Shown piece by piece: positions 1 to 8,716 of a stretch of DNA of 32,811 nt. The notes under the pieces were generated by a model. It was not told the DNA's origin. It made no database searches and saw only the letters and a list, made by a program, of their open reading frames with translations. Source of the DNA: Phaeobacter sp. HF9A (lineage in GTDB: Bacteria > Pseudomonadota > Alphaproteobacteria > Rhodobacterales > Rhodobacteraceae); NCBI RefSeq assembly GCF_011806385.1, contig NZ_JAATOX010000036.1, positions 1-32,811 of the forward strand, given 5' to 3'. The translations under genes were made by a program, and so were the position numbers. The first letter of the stretch is position 1; each line of letters starts with the position of its first letter.

Positions 1-828
1 GTCATCCCTCTTTTCCTCCTTTTCCCGTATTTCCTCTCTTCCTCCTGGGTCAACTTCCATTGTCGACAGCGCATCCATGGCCGAGGTCAGACGGTTCTCA
101 GCAGAGACCGCAAGATCCGACAGGATCGACAGGGTGGCGCTGTCCTCGGTTCCCGCCAGGGCAAGCGACACGCCAGACAACAGGTTGATCTCCGAGCGCA
201 CCTCCAGAAGAGTCTGCAAGGCGGTGAACTTGTTGTCCACCAGATCCAGCATCGTCTCTTCGATCACGGTGATGGTGTCCTCGCCCTGCATGGCGATATT
301 GAAATAGGCTTCATCCGCGATCTCGATCAGACTGGATTGCAGGGCCGACACCAGCCCTTGCAGGTCGCCAATCATGGTCGCCGTGCGCTGTGTGGTGTCA
401 AAAGCGGTCCCACGCGCCGCAATCAGGTTTTCAAGCATCTGATCAACCGCTGCATTGTCTTCCGCGAAATCTTGTCTGACATCCTCCGGCAGATTGGACA
501 CGACGGTGTCAAGATTTTGAAGTGAGCTCTCGACCTTGTCCTTGGCCGCTGTCAGCTCTGTGGCATTCTTTGACATCAGAACGGCAAGCATTGCATCTTT
601 GGTCGCGGCGGAGGCCATCACGAGATCATTGCTGCGTGTCAACTGCGGCAGATCCCGCTCTGTCATGTCACCCATGCTCGACGAGACACGATCAAACGAT
701 TGATAGATCCCAAAGCCAGCCGCACCGACGGTTATCGCGATCACCATCAGGAGAACCGTGATTTTTCCGCGAATGCTGGAGAACACATTCAACCGGCGCA
801 GGACTGTATGTAGGAAAGATCGAATCAT
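1..828 (-). CDS. Methyl-accepting chemotaxis protein, N-terminal part (runs off the window)
   Basis: The minus strand is open from an ATG at 826-828 to the window edge, giving 276 residues with no stop. The product starts MIRSFLHTVLRR, has one hydrophobic segment at about residues 23-42 (ITVLLMVIAITVGAAGFGIY), then a long helical, Asp/Glu/Ser/Thr-rich stretch typical of a periplasmic four-helix ligand domain. The HAMP and signalling domains would lie beyond position 1, so the chemoreceptor assignment rests on topology only. AGGTGA lies 6 bases before the ATG and supports the start. It is co-directional with, and 119 bases downstream of, a periplasmic binding-protein gene, which suggests (inference) that the binding protein may present ligand to this receptor. 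A sensor kinase with a similar N-terminus is the main alternative. Confidence 0.7.
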   Translation of the reverse strand, partial: MIRSFLHTVLRRLNVFSSIRGKITVLLMVIAITVGAAGFGIYQSFDRVSSSMGDMTERDLPQLTRSNDLVMASAATKDAMLAVLMSKNATELTAAKDKVESSLQNLDTVVSNLPEDVRQDFAEDNAAVDQMLENLIAARGTAFDTTQRTATMIGDLQGLVSALQSSLIEIADEAYFNIAMQGEDTITVIEETMLDLVDNKFTALQTLLEVRSEINLLSGVSLALAGTEDSATLSILSDLAVSAENRLTSAMDALSTMEVDPGGREEIREKEEKRDD

Positions 829-860
829 AAGATCACCTATTTGAGGGTAACTTGCGGCCC

Positions 861-885
861 TTCCCGCCCGGTGCCCGGGCGGGAA
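861..885 (-). terminator. Perfect 11-bp inverted repeat between the binding-protein and receptor genes
   Basis: An 11-base arm (861-871) and its exact complement (875-885) flank a 3-base loop, giving a very stable GC-rich hairpin. No T-run follows on the minus strand, while ATCTTTT follows on the plus strand. It could be an mRNA-processing or attenuation hairpin that lowers receptor expression relative to the binding protein. A classical intrinsic terminator is less certain. Confidence 0.4.
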
Positions 886-947
886 ATCTTTTCATCGTGA
901 TCTGTGGCCCGCTAGATCTGCGGATCAAGTCGGCACCACACAGGAGA

Positions 948-2105
948 TCAGGAATCCCCGGCAGCCGCGATGGGTTCAAAGCTGCCGTCGGCGGTGATGC
1001 GGGTCAGGAAGACATCATCCATGCCCTGGTTGTCATCCGCGCCAAAGGTCATGGTCACCCCGCCCAGATCAACCGTGGTCAATGCGGCCAGCGCCTCCAG
1101 GTAGCTTTCGCGGGTCAGATCCTTGCCGGCGGCCTCCAGCCCCTCGATGGCAAGACGGCCAACGATATACCCTTCCAGAGACACAAAACCGGGCTTTGCG
1201 GCGGCATCCACTGCGGCCAGCGCCTTGGTGTATTGCGCCACAACCGGCACGGATGCATCCCATGGGAAGGGCACAACCTGGCTCACGATGACGCCTTCAC
1301 CGGCATCGCCAAGCTCCTGCGCCAGGGCTTCGGAGCCGACAAAGGAAATATTGACGAAGGTGGCATCCATTTTCATCTTGCGCGCCAGTTTGATGAACTC
1401 CGCCACCGGCTTGTAGGCACCGACCACCACAACGGCATCCGGCTTTGCCTTGCGGATATCCAGCAGCGCCTTTTTCACCGCCGTGGTATTGCGGGTGTAG
1501 GTGCCTTCCGCCGCGAGCGTCATGCCGCGCTTTTCCAGGGCCGCATTGACACCGGACAGACCGACACGGCCAAACCCGTCATCCTGATAGAGAATGGCGA
1601 TGGATTTCATGCCCTGTTGATCGACCAGATAGTTGATCCAGGCTTCGGTTTCGGCGTTATAGGTGGCGCGCACGTTAAAGATATTGCCATGGCTTGCATC
1701 GCGCAGGAACCCGGCCCCGGTAAACGGGCCGATAAAGGGAAGCTGCGCTTCGGTGGCAATGGGCTGCGTCGCCGAGGAGGTCGGCGTGCCGACCGGGCCG
1801 ATCAGCCCGATATGGTTGTTCTCATCCACCACGGTCTTGACCAGAGCCGCAGAACGATCCGGCTCGTAGCCATCGTCCATGGTGTCGAGTTTCAGCATCC
1901 GCCCGTGAACACCGCCTGCGGCATTGGCTTCCTCGAATGCTGCGGTGATCCCAAGCCGCATCCCCGTGCCAAGCGCCGCCGCCGGGCCTTCAAACGCAGC
2001 CACCTGCGCAAAGGTGACGCTGGCATCTGTGACACCTTGTTCGGCACTCGCAAAATGTGGAGATGCGAGCAACAAAGCGGCTAACAGGGATTTTCGAAAA
2101 AACAT
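948..2105 (-). CDS. ABC transporter periplasmic substrate-binding protein (Leu/Ile/Val-type family)
   Basis: The 385-residue product has a signal peptide (MFFRKSLLAALLLASPHFASA, cleavage before EQ) followed by a periplasmic binding-protein-like I fold of the LivJ/Peripla_BP_6 type: ASVTFAQVAAFEGPAAALGTGMRLGI near the N-terminus, then IGLIGPVGTPTSSATQPIATEAQLPFIGPFTGA. Full-length family members are 370-400 residues, so it is complete. A GTG three codons upstream (2114) is possible, but GGAG sits 8 bases before the ATG at 2105, so that start is preferred. No permease or ATPase gene is adjacent. The next co-directional gene is a chemoreceptor, so the protein may serve sensing rather than, or as well as, uptake. 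The ligand cannot be read from sequence; amino acids, amides and aromatic acids are all possible for this family. Confidence 0.85.
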   Translation of the reverse strand: MFFRKSLLAALLLASPHFASAEQGVTDASVTFAQVAAFEGPAAALGTGMRLGITAAFEEANAAGGVHGRMLKLDTMDDGYEPDRSAALVKTVVDENNHIGLIGPVGTPTSSATQPIATEAQLPFIGPFTGAGFLRDASHGNIFNVRATYNAETEAWINYLVDQQGMKSIAILYQDDGFGRVGLSGVNAALEKRGMTLAAEGTYTRNTTAVKKALLDIRKAKPDAVVVVGAYKPVAEFIKLARKMKMDATFVNISFVGSEALAQELGDAGEGVIVSQVVPFPWDASVPVVAQYTKALAAVDAAAKPGFVSLEGYIVGRLAIEGLEAAGKDLTRESYLEALAALTTVDLGGVTMTFGADDNQGMDDVFLTRITADGSFEPIAAAGDS

Positions 2106-2605
2106 AATGAGCACTCCGAGGGGTTGGGTTCGTCAACACGTCAAAGCCTTCCCACTCCACCGTTAAATAAAAGATAATCCGCATATGTGGTGCAGGCATG
2201 CTTGCGCCTTGATACGAAGGCTTTGGAGCATCCGGGGATGTCTTGAACGCAAGATCGCCACTTAAATGTGCATCTTATCAACATGATATACGCCCATCCC
2301 ACGCAGCTCAGACATCTTAAAATTGTTCGTAACAATGTTTGAGAAAGTCATAACAATGGTGCCGCATAAACCGCTGGCCTGGCGACAGCCGTGATCGCTT
2401 CATTCCCCCAAAGGCAGGCTTAAGCGGCCGCGGCAAACCATCTGGGCGCGGTGACAACTTCGATTCTCTCATGGCTCTCATCCCGCAAGGCGCCGCCACA
2501 GGCCGGGATCTGATCCGCGCCAAATCCGTGATCAACATCAGCGGGACTCGACTCTGATGCGTCAGGAATTTATTAAGAACAAAATGTGAACATTGGGCGT
2601 CTGAA
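2106..2605. other. Intergenic region upstream of imuB
   Basis: This 500-base region separates the divergent binding-protein and imuB genes. It contains AT-rich stretches near 2265-2350 and 2565-2590 and the SOS box at 2577-2591. No convincing gene is present. A 74-codon minus-strand frame starting near 2540 lacks a ribosome-binding site and resembles nothing recognisable. No imuA-like reading frame is seen, although imuA often precedes imuB in this group. Confidence 0.6.
2577..2591 (-). promoter_or_regulatory. LexA (SOS) box of alphaproteobacterial type
   Basis: The sequence is GAAC-AAAATGT-GAAC, the exact reverse complement of the GTTC-N7-GTTC direct-repeat box known for LexA in Rhodobacter and other alphaproteobacteria. 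It lies 14 bases before the imuB start, in a position where bound LexA would block transcription. This fits the known DNA-damage induction of imuB-dnaE2 cassettes. Confidence 0.8.
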
Positions 2606-4075
2606 ATGTTTGAAGGAATCAGAAAACGTATCGTTTGCATGTGGTTTCCCCGGTTGGCCAGCGACCGGTTTCTACGGGCGCAACCTGTCGAGGGGCCGTT
2701 CGTTGTCACGCTCAAAGCCAACAATGCAGACCGCATATATTGCCTGAATGCCGCGGCAGAGCAGTCCGGCCTTGAACGCGGCATGAGCTTTGCCGATGCC
2801 CGCGCCTTTTGTCCGACGGTGATCAGCCAGCCCGCCCGGCTCGATCTCGATGCCCGGTTCCTGACCACCCTGCGCCGCTGGGCGATGCGCTACTGCCCCT
2901 GGGTGGGATATGAGGACCGCGACGGGCTGGTGCTTGATATCACCGGTGCCGCGCATCTTTGGGGCGGCGAGGCCGAGATGCTGGCGGATATGCGGTCGCG
3001 GGTGGCGCGCGCAGGTCTTGCGCTGCGGCTTGGGCTTGCCGACACTCGTGGTGCGGCCTGGGCGTTTGCGCATTATGGCCAGGGAGATCAGGCGCTTGCG
3101 GATCTGCCGGTGGCGGCCCTGCGGCTTGAGGAGAAAACAGTCACCGCCCTGCAACGTCTGGGGCTGCGCAGCATCGGGGCGCTGTCGGCCACCGCACGCG
3201 CGCCGCTGGCCCGCCGTTTCGGACCCGAGCTGATGATGCGGCTGGATCAGGCCCTGGGCCATATCTCTGAACCCACGGCCCCCGAAAGCGAGCCGCCGCA
3301 TTACGCCGCCCGGATGAGCCTGCCGGACCCGATCGGCCTTGCGGATGATGTGATGGGGGTTGCCTCGCGCTTGCTCAGCCCGCTGTGCGACAAGCTCAAG
3401 GCGCAGGAGATGGGGGCGCGCAGGCTCTGCCTCACCCTGCGCCGCGTCGATCAGGGCAGCCAGCAGATCGAGCTGCGCCTTGCCGCGCCGATGCGCGATC
3501 CACACCGCATCCTGCCGCTGTTTGAACGCGGGGTCGGAGAGGTGGACGCGGGGTTTGGCATCGACCAAATCCGGCTGGAGGCGGTGGTGGTCGAACCGCT
3601 ACCGGTGCAACAGATCAGCAGCCATCACGCTGGCGGAGGGGGCCGCGCGCCGGGGCAGCTGGATGATCTGATCACCCGTATCGGCACCCGCATCGGGTTG
3701 GAGAACATCCAGCGGTTCCTGCCCGCCGACAGCCACATCCCCGAGCGCGCCTTTTCCATTGCGCCCGCTGCCTATAGCAGGCCCGAGACGGGCTGGACCG
3801 CGCCCCGCCCGCGCCCCTTGCGCCTGTTTGCGCCGGAGCCGATCGCCGCCACCGGATCAAAGCCCCCCGAGCGGTTTCGCTGGCGCCGCATGCGCCTGAC
3901 GACGGGACGCGCCAGTGGCCCCGAACGGATCGCGCCGGAATGGTGGCTGCCGGACGAGCGCTGGCGCTCGGGGGTGCGCGATTACTGGAAGCTGGACACC
4001 CGCGAGGGGCGGCGCCTGTGGCTGTTTTACACGCCGCAAAACCCCGGCTGGTTCGTCCAGGGAGAGTTCGCATGA
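2606..4075 (+). CDS. imuB: ImuB, catalytically defective Y-family polymerase homologue
   Basis: The 489-residue protein has the N-terminal ImuB pattern (IVCMWFPRLASDRFLR), the palm signature DGLVLDITGAAHLWGGEAEML, a little-finger-like middle part and the conserved tail ending WRSGVRDYWKLDTREGRRLWLFYTPQNPGWFVQGEFA. Unlike true Y-family polymerases, it does not show the usual N-terminal DxD/Y metal-binding motif, as expected for ImuB, which acts as a scaffold linking DnaE2 to the sliding clamp in damage-induced mutagenesis. The ATG at 2606 lies just behind the SOS box and has only a weak ribosome-binding site; an ATG at 2639 is a less likely alternative. The stop overlaps the dnaE2 start (ATGA at 4072-4075), so the two are translationally coupled. 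No imuA is seen upstream. Confidence 0.9.
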   Translation: MFEGIRKRIVCMWFPRLASDRFLRAQPVEGPFVVTLKANNADRIYCLNAAAEQSGLERGMSFADARAFCPTVISQPARLDLDARFLTTLRRWAMRYCPWVGYEDRDGLVLDITGAAHLWGGEAEMLADMRSRVARAGLALRLGLADTRGAAWAFAHYGQGDQALADLPVAALRLEEKTVTALQRLGLRSIGALSATARAPLARRFGPELMMRLDQALGHISEPTAPESEPPHYAARMSLPDPIGLADDVMGVASRLLSPLCDKLKAQEMGARRLCLTLRRVDQGSQQIELRLAAPMRDPHRILPLFERGVGEVDAGFGIDQIRLEAVVVEPLPVQQISSHHAGGGGRAPGQLDDLITRIGTRIGLENIQRFLPADSHIPERAFSIAPAAYSRPETGWTAPRPRPLRLFAPEPIAATGSKPPERFRWRRMRLTTGRASGPERIAPEWWLPDERWRSGVRDYWKLDTREGRRLWLFYTPQNPGWFVQGEFA

Positions 4076-7000
4076 CCGAGGCTGTTCGCGATCATCACCC
4101 GGTGGCCCCCAGCCGACCTGAACATATGCTCCGGCCATATGGAACGGCGGGCTATGCGGAGCTTTGCGTGACCAGCAATTTCACCTTCCTCACCGGCGCT
4201 TCACACCCGGAGGAGCTGGTGCTGCGCGCCGCTGAGCTGGGTCTGGACGCCATCGCCATCACCGACCGCAATTCGCTGGCCGGAGTGGTACGGGCCTATT
4301 CCGCGCTCAAGACCCTGCGCGAGGAGGTCTCCCAGGCGCTGCGGGTGCGCTCGTCGCATCAGGTTGATCCCTGTTCACGACAGGAGGTTGGCCGACCGCA
4401 AGACCTGCACATGTCCGGGGCCACCCATCTGCCCAAGCTCATTGTCGGCAGCCGTCTTGTGCTGCGCGATTGCCCGGTCGAATGGCTGGCCCTGCCCACG
4501 GATCGCGCCGCCTATCACCGGCTGTCGCGGCTGTTGACCCTTGGCAAACGACGGGCGGAGAAGGCGGAATGCCACCTTGACCTCAGCGATCTGGAGGCGG
4601 GCTGTCAGGGCATGATCCTGATCGCCCTGCCGCCAGCGGATCTCAGCCCCGCGCGGGGCGCGATCCAGCGGCTCCAACATCGCTTTCCCGGCCATGTCTT
4701 TCTGGGCGCGGCACCGCGCTATGATGGTTCGGATCAGGCCTGGTTCGATGCCTGTGCCGCGCTGGCCCTGCGCTGTTCGACGCCGATGGTGGCGGTGGGC
4801 AATGTGCTGATGCATCACGGGCGGCGGCGCAAACTGGCCGATGTGCTGACCTGCCTGCGCGAAGGGGTCACCATCGACCAGATCGGCACAAGGGCACTGC
4901 CCAATGCCGAACACCGGCTCAAGGGCGCATCCGATATGGCGCGGGTCTATCACCGCCACCCTGGCGCTCTCAAACGTACGCTGGAGATCGCCGCGCGCTG
5001 TGGTTTTGACCTCTCGGAGCTGAGCTACGAATACCCCGACGAGATGTCCGAGGGAGAGCCCCCCCAGGCACGGCTCGAACGGCTGGCGCAGGACGGCGTG
5101 AAACGACGTTACCCCAATGGGGCGTCAGAGCGCGTGCATCACCTGATGGAAAAGGAACTGTCGCTGATTGGCGAGCTGCACTATGCGCCCTATTTCCTGA
5201 CCGTGCATGACATCGTGCAGGAGGCCCGTAGGCGCGGCATCCTGTGCCAGGGGCGCGGCTCGGCGGCCAATTCCATCCTCTGTTACCTTCTGGGCATCAC
5301 CGATGTCAGCCCCGACATGATCGGCATGGTGTTTGAACGCTTTATCTCGCGCCATCGTGGCGAGCCGCCCGATATCGACGTGGATTTTGAACATGAGCGG
5401 CGCGAAGAGGTGATCCAGTGGATCTATGAGAAATATGGCCGCCACCGCTCCGGGCTTTGCGCCACGGTGATCCATTTCCGCAGCCGCGCCGCGATCCGCG
5501 AGGTCGGCAAGGTCATGGGTCTGTCCCAGGATCTGACGGCGCGGCTCTCGGGTGATATCTGGGGCATGTCCAACGCCGGGATTGATCTGGACCGGGTTCG
5601 GGAGCTCGGCCTTGATCCGACAGATCTGCGACTGGTGCAGACGCTTGAACTCATCGGCGAGATCATCGGCTTTCCGCGCCACCTGAGCCAGCATGTCGGC
5701 GGCTTTATCATCACGCGCGGCCGCCTGGACGAGCTCTGCCCGATCGAGAATGCCGCGATGGAGGATCGCACGGTGATCGAATGGGACAAGGATGACATCG
5801 ACGCGCTGGGTATTCTCAAGGTCGATGTGCTCTCCTTGGGCATGCTCACCTGCCTGCGCAAGAGCTTTGATCTCCTGGCCACCCACGAGCAAACCCGGCT
5901 GACCCTCGACACCGTACCGCCGGAGGACCCGGCCACCTACAAGATGCTGCAACGCGCCGATGCGGTGGGGGTGTTTCAGGTCGAAAGCCGCGCGCAGATG
6001 AACTTCCTGCCCCGGATGCTGCCAAAGGAATTTTACGATCTGGTGATCGAGGTCGCCATCGTGCGCCCCGGCCCCATTCAGGGCGGCATGGTCAAACCTT
6101 ATATTCGCAGACGGCAAGGATTGGAGGCGCCCGAACCCTTTGGCCCCGCCCTCGAAGAGGTGACGCGCAAGACGCTCGGCGTGCCGCTGTTTCAGGAACA
6201 AGCCATGCGGATCGCAGTGGTGGGGGCGGGCTACACCGCAGAAGAGGCCGACAAGCTGCGCCGCTCTCTGGCCTCGTTCCGGCGCATGGGCACCATCGGC
6301 GAACATCGCGACCGCTTCGTGCAGGGCATGTTGAAAAACGGCTATGCGCAGGACGTGGCCGAGGCCTGTTTTGCCCAGATCGAGGGCTTCGCCGATTATG
6401 GCTTTCCCGAAAGCCACGCCGCCGCCTTTGCCCTGCTGACCTATGTGTCCTCCTGGTTCAAATGTCATCACCCCGCGATCTTTGCCTGCGCGCTGCTGAA
6501 TTCCCAGCCGATGGGATTTTACGCCCCCGCGCAGATCGTGCGCGACCTGCGCGACCACGGGGTGGAGGTTCGGCCTGTCTGCGTGAACCGATCCGATTGG
6601 GACAACGCGCTGGAGCGGCGTGCAGATGGCTCCCTGGCGCTCCGGCTTGGTTTTCGCCAGATCAAGGGCTTTCGCGAGGAGGACGCCCATTGGATCAAGG
6701 AGGCCCGCGGCAATGGCTATCAAGATCCCGAGAGCGTCTGGCTGCGCGCGGGCGTTGCCCCCACGGTTCTGGAACGGCTGGCCGAGGCAGACGCCTTCAT
6801 CGGCATGGGGCTGACGCGGCGCGATGCGCTCTGGCAGGTCCGCGCGATCCGCGCCCCCAAACCGCTGCCGCTGTTTGCTGACCCGCTGGATGGCGAGGGC
6901 ATTCGCGAGCCGCACTTCACCCTGCCGAATATGCATCTGGGCGAAGAAGTGGTGGAAGATTACGTCGCCCTGCGCCTGACCCTGCGCGCCCATCCGATGG

Positions 7001-7461
7001 AGCTTTTGCGCGCAACACTCCCCGGCCTGACCCCGCATGACCGCCTGATCGACGCCCCCCTCCGCCGCACCAGCGTCTGTGGCCTTGTGATCACCCGGCA
7101 ACGCCCGGGCACGGCATCGGGGGTCATTTTCCTTACGCTCGAAGATGAGACCGGCGTCTCAAATGTGGTGGTCTGGCCCAAGGTCTACAAACGCGACCGG
7201 CGCAGCGTTATGGGCGGGCGGCTCCTCCGCGTTACCGGCCGGCTGGAGCGTGAAGGCATCGTGGTGCATCTGATCGCCGATCAGATCGAGGATCTGTCGC
7301 ATAAGCTCGCGGATCTGGGTCACCCGCTGGATGACGCCGTCGGCATCACCCAGCCGCAGGCCGATGATGCCCCCCGACCACGGCGCAGCGGCACCCAACC
7401 CACCGCCCGCCACCCGCGCGAACAGGCCAAACGACTGTTTCCAAGCCGCGATTTTCATTGA
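4072..7461 (+). CDS. dnaE2: Error-prone DNA polymerase DnaE2 (ImuC)
   Basis: The 1129-residue C-family polymerase performs lesion bypass and mutagenesis under the SOS response. The PHP domain is at the N-terminus (NFTFLTGASHPEELVLRAAELGLDAIAITDRNSLAGVVRAY). The palm follows with PDIDVDF at about 433-439, carrying metal-binding aspartates. The C-terminus has an OB fold (GLVITRQRPGTASGVIFLTLEDETGVSNVVVWPKVYKR) and lacks the extended tau-binding tail of replicative DnaE. The frame is open further upstream, but the ATG at 4072 has GGGAGA 6 bases before it and overlaps the imuB stop, so it is chosen. The length is normal for DnaE2. A Gln/Arg-rich stretch around residues 95-120 between PHP motifs (DPCSRQEVGRPQDLHMSGAT) looks like a lineage insertion. 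The gene probably shares the LexA-controlled promoter of imuB. Confidence 0.95.
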   Translation: MTEAVRDHHPVAPSRPEHMLRPYGTAGYAELCVTSNFTFLTGASHPEELVLRAAELGLDAIAITDRNSLAGVVRAYSALKTLREEVSQALRVRSSHQVDPCSRQEVGRPQDLHMSGATHLPKLIVGSRLVLRDCPVEWLALPTDRAAYHRLSRLLTLGKRRAEKAECHLDLSDLEAGCQGMILIALPPADLSPARGAIQRLQHRFPGHVFLGAAPRYDGSDQAWFDACAALALRCSTPMVAVGNVLMHHGRRRKLADVLTCLREGVTIDQIGTRALPNAEHRLKGASDMARVYHRHPGALKRTLEIAARCGFDLSELSYEYPDEMSEGEPPQARLERLAQDGVKRRYPNGASERVHHLMEKELSLIGELHYAPYFLTVHDIVQEARRRGILCQGRGSAANSILCYLLGITDVSPDMIGMVFERFISRHRGEPPDIDVDFEHERREEVIQWIYEKYGRHRSGLCATVIHFRSRAAIREVGKVMGLSQDLTARLSGDIWGMSNAGIDLDRVRELGLDPTDLRLVQTLELIGEIIGFPRHLSQHVGGFIITRGRLDELCPIENAAMEDRTVIEWDKDDIDALGILKVDVLSLGMLTCLRKSFDLLATHEQTRLTLDTVPPEDPATYKMLQRADAVGVFQVESRAQMNFLPRMLPKEFYDLVIEVAIVRPGPIQGGMVKPYIRRRQGLEAPEPFGPALEEVTRKTLGVPLFQEQAMRIAVVGAGYTAEEADKLRRSLASFRRMGTIGEHRDRFVQGMLKNGYAQDVAEACFAQIEGFADYGFPESHAAAFALLTYVSSWFKCHHPAIFACALLNSQPMGFYAPAQIVRDLRDHGVEVRPVCVNRSDWDNALERRADGSLALRLGFRQIKGFREEDAHWIKEARGNGYQDPESVWLRAGVAPTVLERLAEADAFIGMGLTRRDALWQVRAIRAPKPLPLFADPLDGEGIREPHFTLPNMHLGEEVVEDYVALRLTLRAHPMELLRATLPGLTPHDRLIDAPLRRTSVCGLVITRQRPGTASGVIFLTLEDETGVSNVVVWPKVYKRDRRSVMGGRLLRVTGRLEREGIVVHLIADQIEDLSHKLADLGHPLDDAVGITQPQADDAPRPRRSGTQPTARHPREQAKRLFPSRDFH

Positions 7462-7516
7462 TCCCCTCGGGCACGGATCAGGCCATTCCTTCTTCTAACC
7501 CGAAATATCCCGGAGC

Positions 7517-7533
7517 GCGAGGCAGCGCCTCGC
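7517..7533. other. Hairpin downstream of dnaE2
   Basis: GCGAGGC and GCCTCGC form a perfect 7-bp stem with an AGC loop, 55 bases after the dnaE2 stop and upstream of the TPP riboswitch. No U-tract follows, so it is at best a weak terminator. Confidence 0.3.
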
Positions 7534-7571
7534 ATGCACCACCTTGCCAAGCGCACCGACGGGCCCTAAGG

Positions 7572-7668
7572 TCCACCCTACCTCGGGGTGCGTCCGAAAA
7601 GACGCTGAGATGCCAGTGAGCGAACCCGTTGAACCTGAACCGGATCATACCGGCGGAGGGAAGGTTAT
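7572..7668 (+). promoter_or_regulatory. TPP riboswitch (THI element)
   Basis: All the conserved parts of the thiamine-pyrophosphate aptamer are present in order: CTCGGGGTG (7582-7590), a GCGTC/GACGC stem, CTGAGATGCC (from 7605), GAACCCGTTGAACCTGA, then CCGGATCATACCGGCGGAGGGAAGG, closing P1 with ACCT/AGGT. It lies about 60 bases ahead of thiB and should turn off the thiamine-uptake operon when TPP is plentiful. Confidence 0.93.
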
Positions 7669-7696
7669 TGATCAGCAGGCGCATGATGCCCTGATC

Positions 7697-7725
7697 TCCT
7701 CCTTGCCTGATGCCGCATTGGAGGA
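7697..7725 (+). promoter_or_regulatory. Expression platform: anti-Shine-Dalgarno hairpin of the TPP riboswitch
   Basis: TCCTCC (7697-7702) is the exact complement of the thiB ribosome-binding site GGAGGA (7720-7725), 4 bases before the ATG. TPP binding probably favours this pairing and blocks translation initiation. There is no T-run, so control looks translational rather than by termination. Confidence 0.6.
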
Positions 7726-7729
7726 CGCA

Positions 7730-8716
7730 ATGAAACCTCTCCTTATGACGTGCAGCCTCGCCAGCACGTTTCTCGCCACCACCGCCATGGCCGACCTGCC
7801 GAAGCTGGTGGTCTATACCTACGACAGCTTCGTGTCGGAATGGGGCCCCGGCCCGGCCGTCGAAAAGGCCTTTGAGGCCAGCTGCGGCTGTGATTTGAAA
7901 TTTGTCGGGGCCGGCGACGGCGCCGCCCTGCTGGCGCGGGTCAAGCTGGAAGCTGCGCGCTCTGATGCCGATGTTGTGCTGGGGCTGGACACCAACCTGA
8001 CCGCTGCGGCGCGAGAAACCGGCCTCTTTGCGCCCGTTTCGGTTGCGGCGGATTACGCGATGCCGCTGGCTTGGAAGGACGAGATGTTCGTCCCCTATGA
8101 TTGGGGCTATTTTGCATTTGTGCACAATGCCGACGCGGCCGCCCCCACGAACTTCAAGGCCCTGGGCGACAGCGACACCAAGATCGTGATCCAGGATCCG
8201 CGCTCCTCAACACCCGGGCTGGGTCTGCTGCTCTGGATCAAGGCCGCTTACGGCGATGAGGCCCCCGCCATCTGGGACAGCCTGAGCGACAATATCGTCA
8301 CCGTCACCAAGGGCTGGTCCGAAGCCTATGGGCTTTTTCTGGAGGGCGAGGCCGATATGGTGCTCTCCTATACCACCTCGCCCGCCTATCACCTGATCGC
8401 CGAAGAGGACGACAGCAAATCCGCCGCCCTGTTCGACGAAGGCCACTACATGCAGGTCGAGGTCGCGGGCAAGTTGGCGGCCAGCGATCAGCCGGAGCTG
8501 GCGGATCAGTTTCTGGCCTTCATGGTGTCGGATGACTTCCAGTCGATCATTCCGACGACCAATTGGATGTATCCCGCCGTGACGCCCGCCGAAGGGCTGC
8601 CGCAGGGGTTTGAAACCCTTGTAAGCCCGGAGAAAGCGCTGCTTTTGTCCGCAGATGAGGCCGCAGCGGTGCGGCAGGGTGCATTGGACGAATGGCTCAG
8701 CGCGCTCAGCCAATAA
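7730..8716 (+). CDS. thiB: Thiamine ABC transporter, periplasmic binding protein ThiB
   Basis: The 328-residue protein has a signal peptide (MKPLLMTCSLASTFLATTAMA, cut before DLPK) and the ThiB/TbpA fold: LVVYTYDSFVSEWGPGPAVEKAFEASCGCDLKFVGAGDGAALLARV, then DVVLGLDTNL and VPYDWGYFAFVHN. It binds thiamine or its phosphates in the periplasm and delivers them to ThiPQ. The open frame reaches back through the riboswitch, but the ATG at 7730 follows GGAGGA and gives a proper signal peptide. The length matches E. coli ThiB (327). It is the first gene of thiBPQ and is controlled by the upstream TPP riboswitch. Confidence 0.95.
   Translation: MKPLLMTCSLASTFLATTAMADLPKLVVYTYDSFVSEWGPGPAVEKAFEASCGCDLKFVGAGDGAALLARVKLEAARSDADVVLGLDTNLTAAARETGLFAPVSVAADYAMPLAWKDEMFVPYDWGYFAFVHNADAAAPTNFKALGDSDTKIVIQDPRSSTPGLGLLLWIKAAYGDEAPAIWDSLSDNIVTVTKGWSEAYGLFLEGEADMVLSYTTSPAYHLIAEEDDSKSAALFDEGHYMQVEVAGKLAASDQPELADQFLAFMVSDDFQSIIPTTNWMYPAVTPAEGLPQGFETLVSPEKALLLSADEAAAVRQGALDEWLSALSQ

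Noticed and set aside
852-2084. Plus-strand open frame (410 codons) opposite the binding-protein gene
   Set aside because: The minus-strand protein has a signal peptide and a recognisable fold; the plus-strand product has neither.
2317-2868. Minus-strand frame upstream of and into imuB
   Set aside because: It overlaps imuB, lacks a ribosome-binding site and has an unusual composition; a shorter form from 2540 is likewise unsupported.
5125-7101. Long minus-strand open frame (658 codons) opposite dnaE2
   Set aside because: High GC third positions of dnaE2 keep the antisense frame open; the product resembles no family.
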